Assembly (NCBI RefSeq): GCF_019430945.1 | Contig: NZ_JAHYCB010000005.1 | Span: 248,001 to 312,000 of the forward strand | DNA from: Neorhizobium populisoli | Lineage (GTDB): Bacteria; Pseudomonadota; Alphaproteobacteria; Rhizobiales; Rhizobiaceae | Length of the DNA: 64,000 nt | Direction of reading: 5' to 3' | In this document: positions 50,912 to 58,693 of the stretch, piece by piece | Position numbering within the stretch: the stretch's first letter is position 1 | Layout: every line of letters begins with the position of its first letter | Program-made: the position numbers and the translations under genes | The notes under the pieces: model-generated | What the model was told of the DNA's origin: nothing | Databases searched by the model: none | What the model saw: the letters and a program-made list of their open reading frames with translations, nothing else

Positions 50912-52051
50912 ATGGAACCTGTCAAAATCGGTATTATCGGCACGGGAAATATCAGCGATTGGTACCTGCGGGGCGCACAACGCTCCAGGCTTATCGAGGT
51001 AAAGGCGATCGCCGACATTCGCCCGGAAGCGGCACAAGCCAAGGCCGAAGCCTTCGGCACCCGCGCCGTTACCGTCGACGAATTGCTGAAGGACCCGGAA
51101 ATCGAGATCGTCATGAACCTGACGCTGCCGATGGTTCATGCAGAGGTCAGCCATCAGATCATCGACGCCGGCAAACATGTCTATGTCGAAAAGCCAATCA
51201 CCGCGCATTTCTCGGAAGCCGCCCCGGTCCTGAAGGCCGCCAAAGCCAAGGGCCTGCGCATCGGCGGCGCGCCGGATACGTTCCTCGGCGCCGCGCACCA
51301 GGCCGCTCGCGGCCTCGTTGATGCCGGCACGATCGGCCGTCCGGTCGGCGGCGCGGTCACTTTCATGACCCGCAGCTCCGCGCATCGCTATGCCAATCCG
51401 ACCTTCTTCATCTTCAAGAAGGGCGGCGGGCCAATGCTCGATATGGGCGCCTATTACCTCACCCAGCTGATCAATATCATGGGACCGATCAAGCGGGTGA
51501 CGGCCGTCTCCACCAACGGCATTCCGCGCCGCGAGGTCATCCAGGGCCCTCTCACCGGCGAGGTCATCGATGTCGAAGTGCCGACCTTCCACAATGGCGC
51601 GATCGAGTTCGCCAGCGGCGCCAATGTGGCGATTTCCTTCTCCTGGGAAGTGCATCGCCACCGCCGCTCGCATACGGAAATCTACGGCACCGAGGGCAGC
51701 CTCAGCATGACCGATCCGAACTTCTTCGGCGGCACGCCGCAGGTCACCAATGCCGGTGGCGACTGGCAGGATGTCGATATTTCCGCCTACGCCTTCGGCA
51801 CGCCGAACCGGGTGATGGACGACGGCCGCTCGGAGGCAGATTACCGCATGATCGGCGTCGTCGACATGGCCATGGCAATCCGCCAGAACCGACCGCACAG
51901 GGCCAATGGCGATATGTGCATGCACGTTCTCGAGGCTCTGGAAGGCTTCGAGCGCTCGTCGCTGGAAGGCCGCCACATCACCATCGAAACGCCCTGCGAG
52001 CGCCCCGCTGCCGTTCCGAAGGGCAAGGACGAGGAAATCTTCCTCGACTGA
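50912..52051 (+). CDS. Gfo/Idh/MocA-family oxidoreductase, second copy
   Basis: 379 residues from ATG 50912 (GGGAG eight bases upstream); ATG 50897 in frame would cover that site. Rossmann 'KIGIIGTGNISDWYLRGAQRS' is canonical, 'VYVEKPITAHF' gives the EKP lysine, and 'GGPMLDMGAYYLTQLINIMG' is the D-x-G-x-Y/H motif. A C-terminal 'HVLEALEGFERSS' helix is typical of this family. Unlike the copy at 42.2 kb its glycine loop is standard. It follows the enolase-superfamily gene by 64 bases and is closed by a terminator. Confidence 0.88.
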   Translation: MEPVKIGIIGTGNISDWYLRGAQRSRLIEVKAIADIRPEAAQAKAEAFGTRAVTVDELLKDPEIEIVMNLTLPMVHAEVSHQIIDAGKHVYVEKPITAHFSEAAPVLKAAKAKGLRIGGAPDTFLGAAHQAARGLVDAGTIGRPVGGAVTFMTRSSAHRYANPTFFIFKKGGGPMLDMGAYYLTQLINIMGPIKRVTAVSTNGIPRREVIQGPLTGEVIDVEVPTFHNGAIEFASGANVAISFSWEVHRHRRSHTEIYGTEGSLSMTDPNFFGGTPQVTNAGGDWQDVDISAYAFGTPNRVMDDGRSEADYRMIGVVDMAMAIRQNRPHRANGDMCMHVLEALEGFERSSLEGRHITIETPCERPAAVPKGKDEEIFLD

Positions 52052-52076
52052 TTTGACACATTGTTAGACACAATCA

Positions 52077-52106
52077 GGGCGGGCTCGGCAACGGCTCGCC
52101 CTTTTT
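52077..52106 (+). terminator. Terminator of the enolase-superfamily/Gfo unit
   Basis: GGGCGGGC (52077-52084) pairs with GCTCGCCC (52094-52101), one G-U pair, nine-base loop, followed by five U. It separates this unit from the isomerase-ABC operon. Confidence 0.85.
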
Positions 52107-52205
52107 GCTGAGCGCAATCAAGCACCTCCAGAAAACCACCATACGAACCGATTTAAAAGGATTGACGGGTGCAATCTTTTGTGGCTTCTATGCGCCACGA
52201 TAAAA

Positions 52206-52247
52206 ATGTTGACAATCATGTTGCCGTCGTTGCATACCACGATACAT
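52206..52247 (+). promoter_or_regulatory. Control region of the isomerase-sugar ABC operon with both operator types (site D plus GntR-1 copy 2)
   Basis: TGTTGACAATCATGTTG (52207-52223) equals the reverse of site B and contains TTGACA as a -35 (52209-52214). Six bases later TTGCATACCACGATACAT (52230-52247) repeats the GntR-1 motif; GCATAC there is a possible -10. The 308-base gene-free stretch 52052-52359 also holds a terminator (52077), a TTGACG/TTCTAT promoter-like pair (52162-52191) and a GTGGC/GCCAC repeat (52181-52198), nothing else. Confidence 0.6.
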
Positions 52248-52359
52248 GCAGATATGAATGATCATTTTCGGTGCCGGCCTGGCACCCTGACGAGATCATT
52301 GCGCAGGGAGTAAGTTCCGCATTTTCATCATGGCGGAGCTGTTTGGAGGAAATCGGAAA

Positions 52360-53286
52360 ATGACTGCACTTTCGCCGCGCGTATCCGCAGACGGATACCG
52401 GATCGCCATCAACCCCATTCAATGGGTCGCCTCCGACGACGGCCATCTGGACCGCAGCCTGCAGCCACAGCTTCCTGACCTGCTCTCTCAGATCAAGAAT
52501 GCCGGCTTCCCCGCTGCTGTGGTAACAGCGCCCGGCGTCTCCCTCGAAGACTACAAGAAAGCCTACTCGGACGCCGGCATGCTGCCCGCCCCCGCCTATT
52601 TCGGCACGCCAAGCCCGGAAGCGAATATTTCCCTTTCCCAAACGCTCGAAGAAGCCAAGGCCTTCGGCGCCCGCCAGGCGTCGTTGGGCCTCAAGGATAC
52701 GTTCATCGCCGTCCACATGCCGCCGTCCGTGCGTCCGCGCGTCGACGTCCCGGCGCTGGGCGTTCAGTTCGATCAGGCCCGCCTCAACCAAGTTATCGAC
52801 GAGCTCGGCAAGGCCGCGGAAGTCATCAAGGCCGAAGGCGTCATGCCGGCCCTGCATCCGCATGTCGGCACCTGGATCGAAACCGAGGACGAAACCCGCC
52901 AGACGCTCGATGCGATCGGCGCTTCCACGCTGAATTTCGGCCCGGATAGCGGCCACCTCTCCTGGGCAAAGGCAGACGTCCTCGGCCTCTTCCGGGACTA
53001 CGCCAAGCGTATCTCGGTCATGCACATCAAGGATATCCGCCTCGACGTTCGCGATGAATCGACGAAGCTCGGCCGAAGCTATCCGGAGGCGGCACTCGCC
53101 GGCCTGTGGGCGGAACCGGGCAATGGCAACCTCGATATCGACTCGATGATCGCCGCGCTCGGCGCCGATTTCGACGGCTGGCTGATCGCCGAAGTCGATC
53201 GCCCGACCATGAAGCCATACGAAAGCGCCATCGTCAGCGCCAAGTATCTGCGCAACCTGAAGCGCCCCGGCGCCAAGGCCGCCTGA
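52360..53286 (+). CDS. Sugar phosphate isomerase/epimerase-like TIM-barrel protein, second copy
   Basis: 308 residues from ATG 52360 (TGGAGGAAA upstream); the frame extends ten codons further without a site. Metal-ligand segments: 'ALHPHVGTWIETEDE' (His, Glu), 'NFGPDSGHLSWAKAD' (Asp, His), 'VMHIKDIRLDV' (His-x-Lys-Asp) and 'LIAEVDRPT' (Glu), as in IolE-type inosose dehydratases and keto-sugar epimerases. First gene of the operon with the sugar ABC transporter, so it probably acts early on the imported sugar derivative. Confidence 0.85.
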   Translation: MTALSPRVSADGYRIAINPIQWVASDDGHLDRSLQPQLPDLLSQIKNAGFPAAVVTAPGVSLEDYKKAYSDAGMLPAPAYFGTPSPEANISLSQTLEEAKAFGARQASLGLKDTFIAVHMPPSVRPRVDVPALGVQFDQARLNQVIDELGKAAEVIKAEGVMPALHPHVGTWIETEDETRQTLDAIGASTLNFGPDSGHLSWAKADVLGLFRDYAKRISVMHIKDIRLDVRDESTKLGRSYPEAALAGLWAEPGNGNLDIDSMIAALGADFDGWLIAEVDRPTMKPYESAIVSAKYLRNLKRPGAKAA

Positions 53287-53366
53287 GACCAAAGAACAAC
53301 TGATCCAAGACTGCGAAAGCGTCCTGACGGTCCGGGGAGCGGACCGGCTGTCGCTATCGGCTTGAT

Positions 53367-53383
53367 CCGGCGCACCGCGCCGG
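53367..53383 (+). other. Hairpin before the sugar SBP gene
   Basis: CCGGCGC-ACC-GCGCCGG: perfect 7-bp stem, three-base loop, no U-run. It lies in the 167-base gap between isomerase and SBP genes and may protect or process the SBP mRNA. Confidence 0.4.
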
Positions 53384-53453
53384 AAAGGGGTGCCCGGAGG
53401 AGCGGGCGAACGCGGTTCTCAACACAGGCGAGACCGCAAACGGGAGGAAGGCA

Positions 53454-54698
53454 ATGAAGCATTTTCTGAAAGCGGCGCTGGCAGGCGTCGTCATTTTCGC
53501 CGGTGCCGGCGTGGCGCTGGCCCAGGAAGGCCCGAAGGCGGAAGTCATCCACTGGTGGACCTCCGGCGGTGAATCAGCCGCCGTCAAGACCTTCGCCGAG
53601 TCCTATTCCAAGGCTGGCGGCGTCTGGGTCGATGCCGCGATCGCCGGCGGCGACAACGCACGCGCAGCCGCCGTCAACCGCATGATCGGCGGCAACCCGC
53701 CGGCCGCCGTTCAGTTCAACATCGGCAAGCAGTTCGACGACCTCGTCGACAAGGGCATGCTGCGCAATCTCGATGACGTCGCCGTCGCCAACAAGTGGAA
53801 GGAAACCCTTCCCAAGCCGGTTCTCGACGCGATCACCCGCAACGGCCATATCTATGCCGCGCCGATCAATATCCATGGCCAGAACTGGATGTGGTACTCG
53901 AAGGGCGCCTTCGAAAAGGCCGGCATCGCCAACCCGCCGAAAAGCTTCGACGAACTGTTCGCCGACCTCGACAAGCTGAAGGCGGCAGGCGTCGTGCCGC
54001 TGGCGCTCAACGGCCAGGTCCGCCACATGGCGCTGATCTTCAACTCCCTGCTCGTCTCCCGCGGCGGCCACGACCTCTATATCAAGGTCTACAAGGATCA
54101 CGACGAAAAGGCCGTCAACTCGCCCGAGTTCAAGAAGGTCGTCGAGGAGTTCGGCAAGTTCCGCGGTTATGTCGATGCCGGCTATTCGAGCCGCCTCTGG
54201 AACGATGCGACCTCTATGCTCATCAAGAACACGGCAGGTGTCCAGTTCATGGGCGACTGGGCCAAGGGTGAATTCAATCTCGCCCAGAAGGCGCAGGGCA
54301 AGGATTACGGCTGCGTCGTCGGCCCCGGCACCCAGAACTACATCATCGGCGGCGACGTCTTCATCTTCCCGAAGAGCAACGACGCCAAGCAGACCGCGGC
54401 CCAGGACCTTCTCGCCAAGACCCTGCTGACGCCGGAAGCATTGATCGCTTTCAACCTGAAGAAGGGCTCCATCCCATCGCGTACCGACGTCGACATGAAG
54501 GCCTTCGACCAGTGTGCCCAGGATGCCGCGGCTTATATCAAGAACCCGGCCAACCAGCTTCCCGACTACGGCCTGGTCATGCCGCCGGATGTCGTCGGTA
54601 GCATCCAGGACCTGATCGGCGAATACTTCACCGATCCGAAGTTCACGCCCGATGATTTCGTCGAGCGTTTTGCGGATGCCATTTCCGCGGCCGGCTGA
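53454..54698 (+). CDS. Carbohydrate ABC transporter substrate-binding protein (family 1)
   Basis: 414 residues with a signal peptide (FLKAALAGVVIFAGAGVALA, cleavage near residue 23). 'AEVIHWWTSGGESAAVKTFAESY' is the typical start of the glucose/mannose/glucoside-type family-1 SBPs ('v.hWWtsggE..a...f'). Later: 'AAPINIHGQNWMWYSKGAFEKAGI' and 'NYIIGGDVFIFPKSND'. It delivers a sugar to the two permeases encoded downstream. Cysteines near the C-terminus (YGCVVGPG, FDQCAQDA) could form a disulfide as in glucose SBPs. Confidence 0.92.
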   Translation: MKHFLKAALAGVVIFAGAGVALAQEGPKAEVIHWWTSGGESAAVKTFAESYSKAGGVWVDAAIAGGDNARAAAVNRMIGGNPPAAVQFNIGKQFDDLVDKGMLRNLDDVAVANKWKETLPKPVLDAITRNGHIYAAPINIHGQNWMWYSKGAFEKAGIANPPKSFDELFADLDKLKAAGVVPLALNGQVRHMALIFNSLLVSRGGHDLYIKVYKDHDEKAVNSPEFKKVVEEFGKFRGYVDAGYSSRLWNDATSMLIKNTAGVQFMGDWAKGEFNLAQKAQGKDYGCVVGPGTQNYIIGGDVFIFPKSNDAKQTAAQDLLAKTLLTPEALIAFNLKKGSIPSRTDVDMKAFDQCAQDAAAYIKNPANQLPDYGLVMPPDVVGSIQDLIGEYFTDPKFTPDDFVERFADAISAAG

Positions 54699-54808
54699 TC
54701 CGGCACGGCTGCCGGCGGGAAACCGAATCCGCCGGCCATCCCTGCCTTCCATCGAAGCGCGCCTGTATCACGGCCCGCTGATCGAGGCCCTCTGACCGAG
54801 GATCGTGA

Positions 54809-55696
54809 ATGAAGCGGAAATTCTGGCAAAACATCATGGCCACGCTGAGCCTGCTGCCCGCATGGGCGGTGCTGCTGGTGGCCTATACGGGATCGATGAT
54901 CTGGTCGATCCAGATCTCCTTCACTTCCTCGCGTGCACTGCCATCGAACAACTTCGTCGGGTTCGATCAATATCGCCGGCTGTTCTCGACCTCGCGCTGG
55001 CTGGTGTCGCTGGAAAACCTGGTGATCTTCGGTGTGCTTTTCGTCGTCATCTGCCTGGTGCTTGGCTTCCTTCTGGCAGTGGCGCTCGACCAGCGCATCC
55101 GCTTCGAAAACGGTTTCCGCACCATCTTTCTTTATCCGCATGCCATGTCCTTCATCGTCACCGGCCTGATCTGGCAGTGGATGATGAACCCGACGCTCGG
55201 CATCCAGAAATCCGTCCGCGATCTCGGCTGGGAAAGCTTCGCCTTCGACTGGATCGGCAGCCGCGATCTCGCCATTTACGCACTGGTCGTGGCCGGTGTC
55301 TGGCAGGCTGCGGGCCTCGTCATGGTGCTGATGCTGGCGGGCCTGCGCGGCGTTGATGCCGAACTCTGGAAGGCGACCCGTGTCGACGGCATTCCGGCCT
55401 GGCGCGTCTATATTTCGATCGTCCTGCCGCTGATCAAGCCGATGATCGTCACCTCCGTCGTGCTGCTCGGCATCGGCGTGGTCAAGTCCTATGACCTCGT
55501 CGTGGCGCTGACCGGCGGTGGCCCGGGCATGGCGTCGGAACTGCCCGGCAAGTTCGTCATGGACTACCTCTTCGAACGCCAGAACATCGCCCTCGCGCAG
55601 GCCGCCTCGACGGTCATGCTGATCACCGTCCTCGCCGTGCTGGTACCCTGGCTTTACATGCAATATTTCCGCAAATCCGGAAGGAGCCCGACATGA
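54809..55696 (+). CDS. Sugar ABC transporter permease (MalF type)
   Basis: 295 residues, six helices. The N-terminal 'ATLSLLPAWAVLLVAYTGSMIWSIQISFTSS' helix, 'FENGFRTIFLYPHAMSFIVTGLIWQWM' and the EAA loop 'ELWKATRVDGIPAWRVYISIVLPLIKPM' are diagnostic of the MalF/UgpA family. Starts 110 bases after the SBP gene; a small direct ribosome site (GAGGATCGTGA) precedes ATG 54809. The stop overlaps the next permease start by four bases. Confidence 0.92.
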   Translation: MKRKFWQNIMATLSLLPAWAVLLVAYTGSMIWSIQISFTSSRALPSNNFVGFDQYRRLFSTSRWLVSLENLVIFGVLFVVICLVLGFLLAVALDQRIRFENGFRTIFLYPHAMSFIVTGLIWQWMMNPTLGIQKSVRDLGWESFAFDWIGSRDLAIYALVVAGVWQAAGLVMVLMLAGLRGVDAELWKATRVDGIPAWRVYISIVLPLIKPMIVTSVVLLGIGVVKSYDLVVALTGGGPGMASELPGKFVMDYLFERQNIALAQAASTVMLITVLAVLVPWLYMQYFRKSGRSPT

Positions 55697-56622
55697 ACGT
55701 CTCCGTTTCCGCTCCCAACAGCGCGACGATCGCCGCAAGTGCCGTGCAGCTCGCCCGAGGCCGCAAGCCTCACAGGCTGACGGCAGGTCGCATCGGCCTC
55801 TACGCCTTCCTGATCACAGCGGCGATCTTCTTCCTTCTGCCGGCTTACGTCATGCTGATGACCTCGCTGAAGCCGATGGACGAAATTCGCGACGGCGCGA
55901 TCTTCGCTTTCCCGAGAACGCTCACCTTCGAGGCATGGTGGGCGGCGTGGTCGAGCGCTTGCACCGGGCTCAACTGCAACGGCATCAGCGTCGGCTTCTG
56001 GAACTCGATCAAGATCCTCGTGCCGAGCGTCTTCTTCTCGATCGCCGCCGGTGCACTCAACGGCTACGCCATGTCCTTCTGGCGGGTGAAGGGGGCGAAC
56101 CTGCTGTTTGCAGCGCTGCTGTTCGGCGCCTTCATTCCCTATCAGGTCTTCATGTATCCGCTGGTGATCATGTCGGCGACATTAGGCGTCTACAATTCGA
56201 TCGCCGGCATCGTCATCGTCCATACGATCTTCGGCATGCCGCTGATGACGCTGCTGTTCCGCAACTACTATGCCGGCCTTCCGATAGAACTCTTCAAGGC
56301 GGCGCGCATCGATGGCGCGGGTTTCTGGCGCATCTTCTTCTGGGTCATGCTGCCCACGTCGACGCCGATCATCATCGTCGCGGTCATCCTGCAGGTGACC
56401 GGCATCTGGAACGACTTCATGCTGGGCCTGATCTTCGCCGGCCGCGAAAACCAACCGATGACCGTCCAGCTCAACAACATCGTCAATTCAGTGACCGGCG
56501 AGCGCGTGTACAACCTCAACATGGCGGCGACCATCCTCACCGCCGCCGTACCGCTGCTCTGCTATTTCCTGTCCGGTCGCTGGTTCGTGCGCGGCATCGC
56601 TGCCGGCGCCATCAAGGGGTAA
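55693..56622 (+). CDS. Sugar ABC transporter permease (MalG type)
   Basis: 309 residues. After a 35-residue soluble N-terminus come six helices; 'PAYVMLMTSLKPMDEI' is the usual MalG-type loop, and the EAA motif is 'IELFKAARIDGAGFWRIFFWVMLPTSTPI'. 'LNNIVNSVTGERVYNLNMAATIL' is a periplasmic-side segment typical of the glucose/mannitol-type transporters. Forms the channel with the MalF-type subunit; three bases precede the ATPase start. Confidence 0.92.
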   Translation: MNVSVSAPNSATIAASAVQLARGRKPHRLTAGRIGLYAFLITAAIFFLLPAYVMLMTSLKPMDEIRDGAIFAFPRTLTFEAWWAAWSSACTGLNCNGISVGFWNSIKILVPSVFFSIAAGALNGYAMSFWRVKGANLLFAALLFGAFIPYQVFMYPLVIMSATLGVYNSIAGIVIVHTIFGMPLMTLLFRNYYAGLPIELFKAARIDGAGFWRIFFWVMLPTSTPIIIVAVILQVTGIWNDFMLGLIFAGRENQPMTVQLNNIVNSVTGERVYNLNMAATILTAAVPLLCYFLSGRWFVRGIAAGAIKG

Positions 56623-56625
56623 TTC

Positions 56626-57747
56626 ATGCAGACTTCAGTTGCGATCAAGGACCTGGCGATCGAGTTCGGCGCCGTCAAGGTGATCGAAAAGCTCGATCTC
56701 GATGTCGGCCGCGGCGAATTCGTCGTGCTGCTCGGCCCCTCCGGCTGCGGCAAGTCCACGCTGCTCAATGCCATTGCGGGCCTCATCGACATCGTTGATG
56801 GCGAGGTGTGGATTTCCGACAAGAACGTCACCTGGTCGGAGCCCAAGGACCGCGGCATCGGAATGGTCTTCCAGTCCTATGCGCTCTATCCGCAGATGAG
56901 CGTGCGCCAGAACCTCTCCTTCGGCCTGAAGGTGGCCGGCCTGCCGCGTGACGAGACGGAAAAACGGGTCGGCAAGGCTGCCGCCATGCTGCAGCTCGAA
57001 GCGCTGCTCGATCGCAAGCCCTCCGAACTCTCCGGCGGCCAGCGCCAGCGCGTCGCCATCGGCCGCGCTCTTGTACGCAATGTCGATGTCTTCCTGTTCG
57101 ACGAACCGCTCTCGAACCTCGACGCCAAGCTGCGCAACGAGCTGCGTGTCGAGATCAAGCGGCTCCACCAGGAGCTGGGCAATACGATGATCTACGTCAC
57201 CCACGACCAGATCGAGGCGCTGACGCTTGCCGACCGCATCGCCGTCATGCGCAAAGGCATCATCGAACAGTTCTCGACGCCACACGAAATCTATCATCGT
57301 CCGGCCAACACGTTCATCGCCGGCTTCATCGGTTCACCGACGATGAATTTCATCGATGGCAAGCTGACCGAAGCCGGCAGCTCTATGACATTTTCCGGCA
57401 CCGAAGGCGTATCATTCGACGTCTCGCGCCATCCGGAACTTGCCGGGAGCGGCGGCCGCGACGTGATCCTCGGCATCCGCCCAGAACACATGGTGCTCGG
57501 CGAAAGTACCGATCCCGAGGCCTATAAGGCCAAAGGCAAAGTCAGCGTCGTAGAGCCGATGGGCGCCGATACGGTCATTTGGGTGGATTTCGCCGGCGGC
57601 ATGCGGGCGATCCGTATGTCGGGTGATCCGACGGTGTCCGCGGGAGACAGCGTAGACTTCCACTTCCCGCCGGAGCGGGTCGGTTTCTTCGATCAGCAAA
57701 GCGGCGTTCGCATCCGGATAACCGCGTATCTGAGGCATCTCTACTAA
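56626..57747 (+). CDS. Sugar ABC transporter ATP-binding protein (UgpC/MalK type)
   Basis: 373 residues: an ABC domain (Walker A GPSGCGKST near residue 39, Q-loop 'GMVFQSYALYPQMSVRQN', signature LSGGQRQRVAIGRAL, Walker B VFLFDEPLSNLDAKLR, H-loop YVTHDQIEALTLADR) followed by the regulatory OB/TOBE domain ('LGIRPEHMVLGE', 'VSVVEPMGADTVIW'). It drives sugar import with the two permeases encoded directly upstream. Last gene before the GntR-2 control region. Confidence 0.94.
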   Translation: MQTSVAIKDLAIEFGAVKVIEKLDLDVGRGEFVVLLGPSGCGKSTLLNAIAGLIDIVDGEVWISDKNVTWSEPKDRGIGMVFQSYALYPQMSVRQNLSFGLKVAGLPRDETEKRVGKAAAMLQLEALLDRKPSELSGGQRQRVAIGRALVRNVDVFLFDEPLSNLDAKLRNELRVEIKRLHQELGNTMIYVTHDQIEALTLADRIAVMRKGIIEQFSTPHEIYHRPANTFIAGFIGSPTMNFIDGKLTEAGSSMTFSGTEGVSFDVSRHPELAGSGGRDVILGIRPEHMVLGESTDPEAYKAKGKVSVVEPMGADTVIWVDFAGGMRAIRMSGDPTVSAGDSVDFHFPPERVGFFDQQSGVRIRITAYLRHLY

Positions 57748-57781
57748 AACTGACGTTGAAACCTTGCTTCCGGCATCCACA

Positions 57782-57800
57782 TTATCGACAATATTGTTGC
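57782..57800. promoter_or_regulatory. GntR-type operator upstream of GntR-2 (site E)
   Basis: TTATCGACAA (57782-57791) overlapping the perfect palindrome ACAATATTGT (57788-57797), then TGCG. It matches the island operator (TNGTNNACNA) except for one position and lies 43 bases upstream of the regulator start, suitable for autoregulation. Confidence 0.6.
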
Positions 57801-57842
57801 GTTGCGCGACTCGCACCTGTAGGCGCAGCGTTTATTGAGATC

Positions 57843-58547
57843 ATGGGCACCGGAATGAACGTACAGGACTTGGTAGAACCGCAGGATGAGACGTCGAGTG
57901 GGCCGATCGAGCGGATCGTCCGTTCGCTCGAGGAGGAGATTGTCCTCGGCCGCCTGCGGCCGCGCGAGCGACTTCTCGAAGAAGAGCTTGCCAAGCATTT
58001 CGATGCCAAGCGCCATGTTATCCGCGCAGCTCTTGCCGAACTGGAAGCACTCGGCATCGTCGTTCGCCAGCCGAACAAGGGCGCCGCGGTGCGCGACTTC
58101 AGCCCGCAGGAGGTCGAGCAGATCTACGACGTCCGCGCCCTTCTCGAAGGTCACGCCGCCGAGATCATCCCCCTGCCCGGCTCGCCGGAACTGCTCGGGC
58201 GGCTGAAGGCGATCCATGAACGCCACAGCCAGGCCGTCGATGCCCACGAACCGCGCACTGTTTTCCGCGCCAATCTGGAATTCCATCGGGTCCTGTTCGG
58301 CGCCTGCGGCAATCCCTATCTCGCCGAGCAGATCAACCAGCTCGCCTCGCGCGCCCATGCCATCCGCTTCCATGCGATTTCCGACGAAAAGCTCGTCAAC
58401 CGTGCCCGTGAGGAACATGGCCGGATGATCGAATATCTGGAAAGAGGCGATCGCGAAAAACTCGTCGAGGTCGTCGCGGCGCATATCCAGCCGTCGAAGG
58501 AAGCCTATCTCAGGCTTTCCAGCCAGTGGGCGCAACGCTTCCGCTGA
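57843..58547 (+). CDS. GntR-family regulator with FCD domain (GntR-2 of the island)
   Basis: 234 residues from ATG 57843; ATG 57855 is an alternative. Longer starts would put the operator inside the coding region. HTH: 'IERIVRSLEEEIVLGRLRPRERLLEEELAKHFDAKRHVIRAALAELEALGIVVRQPNKGAAV', standard FadR/VanR arrangement; FCD part: 'NLEFHRVLFGACGNPYLAEQI' and 'EEHGRMIEYLERGDREKLVEVVAAHI', with the metal-binding Asp/His pattern partly changed (Asn-Leu-Glu-Phe-His). It lies between the sugar ABC operon and dgoK-dgoA and is the best candidate to bind sites A-E. Confidence 0.9.
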   Translation: MGTGMNVQDLVEPQDETSSGPIERIVRSLEEEIVLGRLRPRERLLEEELAKHFDAKRHVIRAALAELEALGIVVRQPNKGAAVRDFSPQEVEQIYDVRALLEGHAAEIIPLPGSPELLGRLKAIHERHSQAVDAHEPRTVFRANLEFHRVLFGACGNPYLAEQINQLASRAHAIRFHAISDEKLVNRAREEHGRMIEYLERGDREKLVEVVAAHIQPSKEAYLRLSSQWAQRFR

Positions 58548-58693
58548 GTCAACCGGCGCCTCGTCCGCACCGCCTTCCGTAGAGTCATGCCGCAGCGACA
58601 GAAGCACGCGGCCAAATGCGCATGTCGCCCCTCGACATGATGATGTTGCCCGCGCTATCGAGGGTCCGAACATCGTTTCCGGAGGATTCAGAC

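Noticed and set aside
58548..58693. Possible sixth island operator in front of dgoK
   Set aside because: GATGATGTTGCCCGC looks like part of site D, but no TNGTNNACNA core is present.
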